Origin: Chersky-840 sp963811775 | GTDB taxonomy: Bacteria; Actinomycetota; Acidimicrobiia; Acidimicrobiales; UBA8190 | Direction of reading: 5' to 3' | DNA: 64,000 nucleotides | Assembly (NCBI GenBank): GCA_963811775.1 | Contig: CAWESO010000009.1 | Span: 124,001 to 188,000, forward strand | Shown here: one piece after another, positions 26,223 through 34,601 of the stretch | Layout: each line of letters begins with the position of its first letter | How positions within the stretch are numbered: the stretch's first letter is position 1 | Translations under genes and position numbers: made by a program | The notes under the pieces: generated by a model | What the model was told of the DNA's origin: nothing | Seen by the model: only the letters and a program-made list of their open reading frames with translations | The model's database searches: none

Positions 26223-26534
26223 TGTGCCGGGCATCGTCGGCCCCGGTGAGACGGCGTCCTGGCCCCGGCGCCCGTCGGGTGGCACCGACAGCCCCCTGCC
26301 GGCGGGGCGGTGGACCGGGTACCACGCCCGATCGCTCGGCCCGAACCCTGTGGCGTGGCCAAATACCCCTTCCCACCTGGCATGACGGGGCCGGCATGTC
26401 GGAAGCGGAAAGGGTCCCGGCCCTAATGTCGGGCACCCCGGATGCCGATTAGGCAGGGTGGGGCACCCCCGGTTCGAACAGGCGCGCGGTCGAGCCGGTG
26501 CCCTCGCGGCCACGACTCCGATGTGGACAGGACG

Positions 26535-27758
26535 ATGCGAGCACAACGACCACGCGTTGGCCCTCTGATCGAGGGCCGCGGCATCCCCCGCTGGATGTAC
26601 GCGCCCCGCACGTTCCGGGTCGGGGGGGTCATCCGGCAATGGCCGCCCCCTCCCCCCACGACGCCGCGGGCGGCTCGGCCCATCTACCGGGTGTGGTGGG
26701 CGTGGGTGGTGTTGGGATCGGCCGTCGTGCTCCTGGCGTCGATCACCTTCGTGACCAAGTCCGAGAGTGCCCCCGTCGTGCCCCAAACGGTGCGAGTCTC
26801 GACGCCCCGGCCCTCGACCACGCACACTGCGTCGTCCTCCCCGAACTCCCAGCAAGGGGCGACCCCGCCACCGACGCTCCCGCCGGGCCTGGCGCACAAT
26901 GTGAAACTCGGTGACTACGCGGGGGAATCCAACCCGTTCGGCGTGGCCACCTTCGGGCTGCAGACGGGCACGCTCCCGTCGTACGCCACCGACTACCTCC
27001 CTAAGGGCGACGGCTGGGCGGGGCTGGAGGCTGCCACCAACATCATGGCGTGGACCCCCACGCACTACCGGCTGGCGCTCGGTGTCCCGATCCTTCCCGG
27101 CGTCGGCACCCTGGCGCAGGGGGCGACGGGGGCCTACGACCAGTACTTCACCGTCCTCGGACAGAACCTGGTGGCCGACCACGAGGGGAATGCCATCTTG
27201 CGCCTGGGATGGGAGTTCAACGGGAACTGGTTCCCGTGGTCCGTGGCGACGGCAGCCGACGCCGCGAACTTCGTGGCCTACTGGCGCCAGATCGTCACCA
27301 CCATGCGGGCCGTGCCGGGTCAGAAGTTCAAGTTCCTCTGGAACCCGAACTCGTCGAGCCCGACGAAGTACAGCCCGGCCGAGGCTTATCCCGGCAACGC
27401 CTACGTGGACTACGTGGGGACCGACGTCTACGACAACTTCTGGGGAACGCCCTTCGCACCAGGGGCCGCCTGGGTCCACCAGCTCGTCCAGCAGTGGGGC
27501 CTCGACTGGCTGGCCGCCTTCGCCGTCGAGCACGGCAAGCCGATCGCCATCCCGGAATGGTCCGACGAGTACCGCACGGACGGGCACGGCCTCGGCGACG
27601 ACCCTTCCTTCGTGGCGAATATGGCTGACTGGTTCGTGACCAACGATGTGGCGTTCGCCAACGTCTGGTCGTACGACACCTCCCCCACGTACCGCAACAA
27701 CCTTCTCGACGGCACCTTCCCGAAGGCGCTCGCCGCCTTCAGGGCCAATTTCGGCTGA
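26535..27758 (+). CDS. Membrane-anchored glycoside hydrolase, GH26 (beta-mannanase)-like, 407 aa
   Basis: Cell-surface polysaccharide hydrolase. A cytoplasmic Pro/Arg-rich segment leads to one membrane anchor (VWWAWVVLGSAVVLLASITF, about 55-78), a Thr/Ser/Pro linker to about 115, and a TIM-barrel domain. ILRLGWEFNGNWFPW carries the acid/base Glu and AIPEWSDEY the nucleophile Glu typical of GH26; FLWNPNSSSP and YVDYVGTDVYD are further barrel motifs. The ATG at 26535 (AGGA upstream) is favoured over 26442, which would add 31 low-complexity residues. Likely acts on mannan- or xylan-like glycans. Confidence 0.85.
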   Translation: MRAQRPRVGPLIEGRGIPRWMYAPRTFRVGGVIRQWPPPPPTTPRAARPIYRVWWAWVVLGSAVVLLASITFVTKSESAPVVPQTVRVSTPRPSTTHTASSSPNSQQGATPPPTLPPGLAHNVKLGDYAGESNPFGVATFGLQTGTLPSYATDYLPKGDGWAGLEAATNIMAWTPTHYRLALGVPILPGVGTLAQGATGAYDQYFTVLGQNLVADHEGNAILRLGWEFNGNWFPWSVATAADAANFVAYWRQIVTTMRAVPGQKFKFLWNPNSSSPTKYSPAEAYPGNAYVDYVGTDVYDNFWGTPFAPGAAWVHQLVQQWGLDWLAAFAVEHGKPIAIPEWSDEYRTDGHGLGDDPSFVANMADWFVTNDVAFANVWSYDTSPTYRNNLLDGTFPKALAAFRANFG

Positions 27759-28163
27759 CCGGTATCGCTGAGACGGGCGCGGCCACGTCGGTGACCGGTT
27801 GCGGCGGGCAGCGTTACAGGGACGTGCATTCCGGTCTCTGCTCGTCGCAGCCAACCTGGGAAAGACCTGAGTCGACGGATCGCGGGAGTGGGATCTTTCG
27901 ATACACCGTGACGTCGTTCGGTGACGTTCCACCGACGTCGTGAGGCACACAAGAGCATCCGGGTGCGGTGCCGGCGCGCGCACGGCGTCTCGTACAACAC
28001 TCGTGGCGGTCGCTTGTTCCCGCGCGCGCATGACGTGCGTCGGAACGGCTCGGCGCGCCGCGAGCAGAGTGTCACGAAACCAGCGCGTTTGTTCACCGAA
28101 TTCCCTGGACACGCCCCGTTGACAGCGTGAAGATGAGGGCGTCACCAAGGGGGAGGTTTCATC
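27759..28163. other. Intergenic region upstream of the IPT/TIG protein
   Basis: About 400 bases without a credible frame. A TTGACA hexamer at 28119-28124 lies 40 bases before the next start, but no matching -10 box is clear. No known riboswitch fold was recognised. Confidence 0.5.
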
Positions 28164-29291
28164 ATGTTGCGCAAGTTTGCTCTTGGCGTAGCAGTCGTTC
28201 TCTTGCCTGTCGGTCTCGTCGTGGGAGCCGCGCCCGGTGTGGCCAGCGCGGCGGGGAACCCACCGACGGTGAAGCACGTCGCTCCGCATCACGGGACGGC
28301 TAACGGCGGAACTGCGGTCGCGATCGTCGGCACGAACTTCACCGGGGCATCAGCGGTCGACTTCGGTGCCAAGCCCGCCCGCTCATTCTCGGTGCAGTCA
28401 CGAAAGATCATCATCGCCCACTCTCCGTCGGGGACCGGAGTTGTGGACATCACGGTGACGACGCCCAACGGCACCAGCGCGGTCGGCAAGCCGGACCAGT
28501 TCACGTACTCCGGACAGCCGCACCCGGTCGTCACGAGCGTCGATCCTCGCCACGGCCGGCAGGCGGGCGGAACCTTGGTGACCATCATCGGTAATGACCT
28601 CGAAGGGGCGACCGCGGTGCACTTCGGCTCCAATGCCGCGACGTCGGTCACCGTGTACTCGCATCACCTGGTCACGGCCAAGTCTCCGGCCGGGACGGGA
28701 ACAGTCGATGTGACCGTGACCACACCGGCAGGGACGAGTCCGGCCAACCGCAAGGACCAATTCAGCTACAGCACCAAGTTCCCGGTCGTGACGCACGTGA
28801 CCCCCCACCGCGGTTCGCCCGCCGGGGGAACGGCGGTGACCATCCACGGGTCCAACTTCGGGGGTGCGACTGTCGTCGACTTCGGACCCAACACCGCCAC
28901 CGGCCTCTCGGTGATCACCAGTCACCTCATCACGGCCACCTCCCCCGAGGGGTCAGGCACCGTCGATGTCACGGTGACGACCCCGCTGGGCACGAGCGGG
29001 ACCGACACGGGTGACCAATTCACCTATGCGGACACCGGGCCGGTCGTGAATCACGTCGCTCCCCACAAGGGCCCGGTGGCAGGCGGGACACTCGTCGCCA
29101 TCAACGGCAAGAACCTCACCGGGACGACGGTGGTGGAATTCGGCCCTAATGCGGGGACGAACGTTCGGGTTATTTCCAACAAGGTCGTCCTGGCCAGGAC
29201 TCCGGCGGGGAGTGGCACCGTCGACGTGACCGTGACCTCGCCCAACGGCACCAGCGCCGTCAACCCGAAGGCAGTGTTCACCTACAAGTAA
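28164..29291 (+). CDS. Secreted protein of four IPT/TIG domains, 375 aa
   Basis: Signal peptide 1-30 (LALG-type core, cleavage near VASAAG), then four consecutive IPT/TIG immunoglobulin-like domains of about 86 aa. Each opens with P-x-V-x-x-V-x-P-x-x-G-x-x-x-G-G-T and closes with G-T-V-D-V-T-V-T-x-P-x-G-T-S. There is no catalytic domain; it is probably an adhesive or structural cell-surface protein. GGGGGAGG nine bases before the ATG supports the start. Confidence 0.9.
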   Translation: MLRKFALGVAVVLLPVGLVVGAAPGVASAAGNPPTVKHVAPHHGTANGGTAVAIVGTNFTGASAVDFGAKPARSFSVQSRKIIIAHSPSGTGVVDITVTTPNGTSAVGKPDQFTYSGQPHPVVTSVDPRHGRQAGGTLVTIIGNDLEGATAVHFGSNAATSVTVYSHHLVTAKSPAGTGTVDVTVTTPAGTSPANRKDQFSYSTKFPVVTHVTPHRGSPAGGTAVTIHGSNFGGATVVDFGPNTATGLSVITSHLITATSPEGSGTVDVTVTTPLGTSGTDTGDQFTYADTGPVVNHVAPHKGPVAGGTLVAINGKNLTGTTVVEFGPNAGTNVRVISNKVVLARTPAGSGTVDVTVTSPNGTSAVNPKAVFTYK

Positions 29292-29327
29292 GCCACGGGG
29301 GTCCCGGCCCGGAGGATGGCCACAGCC

Positions 29328-29363
29328 GCTGACGCCCCGCGCTCGACAGCGCGAGCCGTCAGC
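29328..29363. terminator. Hairpin between convergent genes
   Basis: GCTGACG (29328-29334) pairs with CGTCAGC (29357-29363), and GCGCT/AGCGC pairs inside. It lies between two genes that end toward each other, so it can serve both. There is no long T-tract, as is usual in actinobacteria. Confidence 0.5.
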
Positions 29364-29437
29364 AGTGTGCGGTCCTCCGGGTCGGGGGCACTGGGACGAC
29401 CCACCATAGCCATGACCCACAGGCCCGTGGAGCGGAG

Positions 29438-30208
29438 CTAGCCGTGCAAACGGTGTGGTCCCCCCGCGTCCGGGGCTGAGGGATGCGAGGTGACGGAACG
29501 GTGTCGTTGCTCTCTCTGCGCCGCTTGCTCCGCCGCCTGCTCCTCAGCGCCGGCTCCCAGATAGACGAAGACGCCGATGAGGACGAACCAGAAGTCGTAC
29601 AAGGCGCCGCCAACAATCATGACCATGGCCAGAGTCCGAGCGATCGTTCCTGCCATTCGGGTGGCCGCCAGTCGGTCATGGCTTCGCTCGAGCGCACCAC
29701 GTAATACTCTCCCGCCGTCCATGGGAAGGGCGGGGAGCAGATTGAACCCACCCAACATGATGTTGAGCCAAGCGATCCGCGCGAACCACGAGCCGGCAAA
29801 CAACGTTGGCGGCCACAGACGTGCATGGAAGAACAGACCGCCGGCAACGGCAAGAACAGCGACGCCAAGACTGGCGAGAGGCCCGACGATGGCGATGGCG
29901 AGCTCGTCGGAACCTCGCTCCGGCATCTTCTTCAATTGGGAGACCCCGCCGATGGGCAACAGCAGGATGTCCTCGACCTCCGCCCCTCGGCGGCGGGCGA
30001 CGACGCAATGGGCGTATTCATGGACCAGCACCGAGGAGAAGATCGCCACAATCCAGACGAGGCTGGCTCCAACCGCGACCAACCCAGCTCCCATGTTTGC
30101 CCAGACGACGAGGACTACCAGGACGATGAACGTCCAATGCATCTGGATATCGATATTCCCGACCCGGGCGATCCGAATCGAACTCCTCTTCCTCGCATTC
30201 TGCGCCAT
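29438..30208 (-). CDS. Site-2 protease family (M50) metalloprotease, Rip3-like, 256 aa
   Basis: Intramembrane zinc protease with five to six hydrophobic segments. The zinc motif is VLVHEYAHCVVARRRG (HExxH, about 62-66) and the third ligand site is GGFNLLPALPMDGGRVLR. It aligns in layout with SpoIVFB/Rip3 proteases, but the C-terminal CBS pair of M. tuberculosis Rv2625c is absent and a short Gln/Glu-rich tail is present instead. In M. tuberculosis the Rip3 gene is in the DosR regulon; here a DosR-like GGACCTT site lies about 70 bases upstream of the start. Confidence 0.92.
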   Translation of the reverse strand: MAQNARKRSSIRIARVGNIDIQMHWTFIVLVVLVVWANMGAGLVAVGASLVWIVAIFSSVLVHEYAHCVVARRRGAEVEDILLLPIGGVSQLKKMPERGSDELAIAIVGPLASLGVAVLAVAGGLFFHARLWPPTLFAGSWFARIAWLNIMLGGFNLLPALPMDGGRVLRGALERSHDRLAATRMAGTIARTLAMVMIVGGALYDFWFVLIGVFVYLGAGAEEQAAEQAAQREQRHRSVTSHPSAPDAGGPHRLHG

Positions 30209-30270
30209 TGCGATCTACCTCGTGCCTGACGTCCTGATGCGATCATGAGCGTCGGACGGTCTTCTTGCCA

Positions 30271-30286
30271 GAGCACAAGGTCCCTT
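30271..30286 (-). promoter_or_regulatory. DosR-box-like site upstream of the M50 protease
   Basis: On the minus strand AAGGGACCTTGTGCTC, related to the DosR/DevR consensus GGGAC-TTNGNCCC in its left half. About 63 bases before the protease ATG. Confidence 0.4.
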
Positions 30287-30334
30287 CGTCTGGCTCGACT
30301 CGAGCTCTCCGATGGGGGACGGGTGCCGCCCGCC

Positions 30335-30754
30335 TCAACCCAGGGGAGGTCGGAGCTCGGGCAATACGGTGAAGCCGCGGCGCGCCGTCGTCCGTGGCGC
30401 CTCTTTCGCTTTGCCCCGGCGGAGGGCCTTGTGGAGGGTGTCGACACCGAGCATGACAGGGATCCCGAGCGGTGGGATGAGCCAACCCAGGGCCGGAGGC
30501 GGAGCTTGCCCGAGAACACCCGCAACCGGCGGGATCAGCAAGAAGCACGCCAGCAGCGCGAGCGCCAACGCCACGCCGATGAGCAGCAAGCGGTTCGAGA
30601 ACCAGCCGAGGTGCCCGGGCCAACGGGTCGCGCTCCGGCATGCGAACGCCACGCCGATCTGGCAGAAGATGACGGTGGCAAACGCCGCGCCCGAAGCCGA
30701 GCGCAGATCGTGTCCATGTGGGAAGGAGTGCCCGGGGACCCAACCGACCGCTAA
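30335..30754 (-). pseudogene. P-type cation ATPase (CtpF-like), C-terminal part cut off by an IS5-family element
   Basis: Encodes the last membrane block: AVGWVPGHSFPHGHDLRSAS, then AAFATVIFCQIGVAFACRS and RLLLIGVALALALLACFLLI, ending LRPPLG. This is the Cation_ATPase_C domain. It joins in frame to the N-terminal part at 31804 once the insertion element is removed (ELLAFCVALL then AVGWVP), proving that the two were one gene. Confidence 0.88.
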
Positions 30755-30770
30755 GTACGTGTTTCATAAC
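30755..30770. repeat. IS5-family left terminal inverted repeat
   Basis: 16 bp, exact reverse complement of 31788-31803. Confidence 0.95.
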
Positions 30771-30930
30771 TCCTTCGCAACAGCTACCCCGATGGAGCGC
30801 TCGGGTCGGGTAGCAAACGGGTCTCGCAGAGCGTGAGTCTTCGAGAGATTTTCCAAATATGCGCGCGACCAGCGTGTTTGCCATGTCGAGATGCTCGCGA
30901 TTTGCGTGTCGATGCATTGGACTTGTGTAT

Positions 30931-31794
30931 ATGGCGGCAAGGCGCCGTTACCCGACAGACCTGACCGACCGACAGTGGTCGATCATCGAGAACCTCATCC
31001 CCGAGATCGAAGCCGCCGGTCCCGGTGGGCGTCCGCCGGTCCACGCCAAGCGTGAGATCGTCAATGCGATCCTCTATGTGGTGAGAGCGGGGTGTGCCTG
31101 GCGCATGCTGCCCACGGACCTCCCGCCGTGGCAGACCGTCTACCGCTACTTCGCCCTCTGGCGCGACGACGGGACCCTCGATCTCATCCACGACACGTTG
31201 CGCGAAGAGGTGCGCGTCTCCACGGCCACGAAGGGTCGAAAGCGACGGGACCCGACACCCACGGGGGGCGTGGTCGACTCCCAGTCGCTGCGGGGAGCCG
31301 ACACGGTCTCCCAGGCGACCAGGGGATACGACGCCGGCAAGAAGGTCAACGGCCGCAAGCGCCACATCGTCACCGACACGCTCGGCCTGCTCCTCGTGGT
31401 CATGGTGACGAGCGCATCGGTGCAGGACCGCGACGGCGGGGCGGCCATCTTGAAGCTCGCCCACAAGCTCGTGCCCACCCTCCGCCACGTCTTCGCCGAC
31501 GGTGGCTACGCGGGACGACTGGTGGCCAAGGCCAAGCGCTACTGGAAGCTCACCGTCGAGGTCGTGAGAAAGCCACCGGGACAACGCGGGTTCTCCCCCC
31601 TCCCGAGGAGGTGGGTCGTCGAGCGAACCTTCGCCTGGCTCATGCGCTGGCGCAGGCTGGTGCGCGACTACGAACGCTTCCCCGAGACCCATGAGGCGAT
31701 GGTGAAGTGGGCGATGGTCGGACTCATGCTCAACCGCCTGGCGCGGCCACCGGGGCCGAAACCGTGGGAACAAGGGCAGCGGCGCCGGTTATGA
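30931..31794 (+). CDS. IS5-family transposase, 287 aa
   Basis: DDE transposase. YPTDLTDRQWSIIENLIPEI is the DUF4096 N-terminal domain. The catalytic residues are in GGVVDSQSLRGADT (D), HVFADGGYAG (D) and VVERTFAWLMRWRRLVRDY (E, in the Y-R-E signature region). The ATG at 30931 (MAARRRYPTD) gives a standard protein; the frame opens upstream to 30859. The gene is intact and single-ORF, so the element may still move. Confidence 0.95.
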   Translation: MAARRRYPTDLTDRQWSIIENLIPEIEAAGPGGRPPVHAKREIVNAILYVVRAGCAWRMLPTDLPPWQTVYRYFALWRDDGTLDLIHDTLREEVRVSTATKGRKRRDPTPTGGVVDSQSLRGADTVSQATRGYDAGKKVNGRKRHIVTDTLGLLLVVMVTSASVQDRDGGAAILKLAHKLVPTLRHVFADGGYAGRLVAKAKRYWKLTVEVVRKPPGQRGFSPLPRRWVVERTFAWLMRWRRLVRDYERFPETHEAMVKWAMVGLMLNRLARPPGPKPWEQGQRRRL

Positions 31795-31803
31795 AACACG
31801 TAC
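31788..31803. repeat. IS5-family right terminal inverted repeat
   Basis: Complement of 30755-30770; contains the transposase stop codon. Confidence 0.95.
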
Positions 31804-33992
31804 TAAGAGTGCAACGCAGAACGCCAGTAGCTCCATGGCTGACTCGGCCGGGCCGAGCACGGCGAAGACCCGGGTCAGAACCTTCCGATCGATCAGGTGC
31901 CGGCCCTGCAATAGCTGATTGAGGGCATTCCTGGAGCCGTGTTCGACGCCGAGCGCGAGTGCAGGCAACACGTCGGCTCCGACGTCGAAGCACAGGATTT
32001 GGAGCACTCCCAGCGCCAAGGGGAACCTCCCCCCGGAAACGGCCCAAATCACAAAGGGCGTGAGCTCCGCCACATTGCAGACAAGGTGGTAGGTGAGGAA
32101 GCGTCGCATATTGGAAAAGGTGATCCTGCCGTGCTGCACCGCCCTGACGATCGTGGCGAAATTGTCGTCGAGCAGGACGAGGTCCGCCGCCTCGCGTGCC
32201 ACGTCGGTGCCTGATTCACCCATGGCGACGCCGATATCGGCGGTTTGCAAGACGGGCCCGTCATTTACCCCATCGCCGGTCATGGCGACCACGTGCCCTC
32301 GGCCCTGAAGGGCAGTCGCAATCCGGAGCTTGTCTTCGGGAGTCACCCTGCTGATCACGACGCCATCGGGCCGATCGATCAATGCACCGAGGACCGCCAG
32401 GTCAGCGGGCAGATCCTCGCCGGACAAGACACGCCCGGCTCCGTCGATCAGGCCGACCTCCCGTGCAATGGCCGCCGCCGTCTCCGGATTGTCGCCGGTC
32501 AGCATGGCCACCCGAATACCAGCAGCCCGGCAGTCAGCAAGGGCGTCTCGAATTCCCTCTCGGGGTGGGTCTTCCATCCCGACCAGGCCCAGGAGGTCGA
32601 GGTTCCGCTCGACCTGGGCCGGGGTAGCGCTTTCTAGGACAACGCCGATCGGTCGCGACGCCAGGGCGATCACCCGAAGACCGCGACGGGTCAAAGCCTC
32701 GACGGCACCCTCCGCCCCGGTTGCCGTCGCACAGCAGGCGAGCACGCTTTCAGGAGCTCCCTTTACCAGCAGCTTGCCATCGACCACAACCGACATCATC
32801 CGGCGGTTGGGGTCAAATGAGAACTCACGAACAACCGGAAATGCTTTGATCTCATCGTCGACATCGACGCCACAACGGCTCGTATCCGACACCGGAGACG
32901 AGGGCTGTTCCGGACGGAGTCCAGACCTCGACGACCGACAGCTGGTTTCGAGTAATCGTGCCGGTCTTGTCCGAACAGATGAACGTCGTCGAGCCCAGCG
33001 TCTCGACAGATTCGAGGTGTCGCACGAGGGCGTGGCGACGGGCCATCTCCTGGGCCCCGACGGCCAGGGAAAGGGTGACGGTAGGAAGCAGGCCCTCGGG
33101 TACCAAGGCGACCGTGACGCCCACCGCGAACAAGAACCCGTCGCGAGGCGTGCCACCGACCAGGAGCGAGATGCCGAAGAACGCTATGCCGACCCCGACG
33201 GCGATGATTGCCACGGCGCGCGCCACATGGTTCAACTCTTGCTCGAGCGGACTGCGTGGACGACGGCCCCGTTGAGTCAGCTCGGCGATCGATGCTAATC
33301 TCGTGCGAGAACCCGTGGCGGTGACCGTCGCGAGGCCCTCTCCCCCGGTGACAAAGCACCCGGCGAACAAGGCATCGCCCGCGCCTCTCGTGACCGCGGC
33401 ACTCTCTCCGGTGAGCATCGATGAATCGACGGCAAGACCTTCGGCGCGTGCTACCTCCAAGTCAGCTGAAATTCGATCGCCCGACCGCAGTACCACAACG
33501 TCATCGAGAACCAACTCACCGGCATCGATCTCCTGGCGCTCACCGTCGCGGATCACGACGGCGCGTCGTGGGAGGAGATCGCGCAGATGCTCGGCAGCAC
33601 GTTCGGCACGAAACTCCTGAGCGAAAGCGAACGTACCGTTCACGAAGATCACCACAAAGATGGCGGATTCCCAATTGGGGAAGTCCGGCGACAAATGACA
33701 GGGCGCCGGCAACCCACAACATCAAGGCGAAGAAGTGCACCATTTGTCGGAGGAACCGGCGCCAAACAGGCATGGATCGTGTGTGCGGGATTTGGTTGGG
33801 GCCCTCATCGCCAAGTCGCCTCGTTGCGTCTGCCGAAGTGAGTCCCTGCAGGTCGATCTCCCTTGTCAAAGCTGACCCACGTCGCGTGTCCGTTTCTTCG
33901 GAAGGGGCCGAATCCCGATTCCCGCTGCCGACAGGGCCTTCCAGACCACCGGCGCCCTCGACGGGCGAGCGGGACGCCGATGCAGGCCTCAT
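31804..33992 (-). pseudogene. P-type cation-transporting ATPase (CtpF-like), N-terminal part, decayed
   Basis: Starts at the ATG 33992 with GGAGG upstream. The N-terminal ATPase domain (LTSADATRRLGDEGPNQIPH) and first helices are followed by a frame change near 33668 (LPQLG to AIFVVIFVNG). The actuator motif LTGES and phosphorylation site CSDKTGTITRNQ are present. Near 32885 the frame changes again and about 80-100 residues of the nucleotide-binding domain are missing (VSGVGYEP runs directly to GVDVDDEIKAFPVV). KGAPES, MLTGDN and MTGDGVNDGP follow. The gene then stops at the IS5 element. Family members move Ca, Mg or Na ions. Confidence 0.9.
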
Positions 33993-34055
33993 GTCCTCCC
34001 TTTCGGTCTTCGTGCTGTTTCGACCATCTTCCCGCCCATGACGTGGGGGCCGGAA

Positions 34056-34070
34056 GTGCCCAAGGTCCTC
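34056..34070 (-). promoter_or_regulatory. DosR-box-like site upstream of the ATPase pseudogene
   Basis: Minus strand GAGGACCTTGGGCAC, about 64 bases before the ATG at 33992. Shares GGACCTT-G-GC with the sites at 30271 and 34197. Confidence 0.4.
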
Positions 34071-34196
34071 AAAGTTCCCGACTCCACGCTCGATCATGTG
34101 TCTGAGCGCGTCGAACCGCCAGAGCCGAACGAACTGGTTCTCCTGACTCGTCCTCACGCTCGATGCAGTGGGACCCTGACCAATGTCAGTGCCGAC

Positions 34197-34212
34197 GGGG
34201 ACCTTTGGGCCT
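34197..34212 (+). promoter_or_regulatory. DosR-box-like site upstream of DUF1918
   Basis: GGGGACCTTTGGGCCT, an imperfect palindrome close to the DosR core GGGAC-TTNGNCCC. It is 65 bases before the DUF1918 ATG. Best of the three sites. Confidence 0.5.
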
Positions 34213-34276
34213 AGAGCGTGCCCGGAGATCCATACGACGATGGAAAGTGCGGATGCCCGACCAGGAGGCGTGACAC

Positions 34277-34492
34277 ATGTGGGCCAGCGTCGGAGATCGA
34301 CTGGTAGTGAAGAGGCTCCACGACGGTGAGCCTGACCGTGATGGAGAGATCCTCGAGGTCCACGGAAAGGACAGGGGACCTCCCTTTGTCGTGCGCTGGT
34401 CCGATGACGGCCAAGTCGGAGTGGTCTTTCCGGGGTCCGATGCCTTCGTCGAGCACTTCGCCGACAACACCGGCACGGCGCCGGAGCGTTGA
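34277..34492 (+). CDS. DUF1918 protein, 71 aa
   Basis: Small soluble beta-barrel protein of the DUF1918 family: M-W-A-S-V-G-D-R-L-V-V, then GEILEVHGKDRGPPFVVRWS and VVFPGSDAFV are all family-conserved. M. tuberculosis Rv0569, a DosR-regulated gene, is the best known member; the function is not established. AGGAGG lies eight bases before the ATG. Divergent from the ATPase pseudogene across an intergenic stretch with two DosR-like sites. Confidence 0.92.
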   Translation: MWASVGDRLVVKRLHDGEPDRDGEILEVHGKDRGPPFVVRWSDDGQVGVVFPGSDAFVEHFADNTGTAPER

Positions 34493-34601
34493 AGGTCAGA
34501 GAGTCAGCGGGGGGGGTCGCCCAGTAGGTGCTCGCCGACGCTTTGCTGGCCGAGTTCGTGATTCCCGGATAACTCGACGCAGGTACTCTTCTGCGCCGGC
34601 G

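Larger units (their letters stand above)
30755..31803 (+). mobile_element. IS5-family insertion sequence, 1049 bp, complete
   Basis: Perfect 16-bp terminal inverted repeats GTACGTGTTTCATAAC (30755-30770) and its complement (31788-31803), flanked by a TAA target duplication (30752-30754, 31804-31806). A 3-bp T-N-A type duplication is normal for IS5 relatives. One transposase gene fills it, with its stop inside the right repeat. It inserted into the P-type ATPase gene. Confidence 0.95.

Noticed and set aside
26046..26452. Plus-strand frames overlapping the start of the gamma-glutamyltransferase gene
   Set aside because: No motifs; they overlap the real minus-strand start and its promoter box.
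28119..28163. TTGACA hexamer before the IPT/TIG gene as a promoter
   Set aside because: No acceptable -10 hexamer at 16-18 bases; left as an observation within the intergenic entry.
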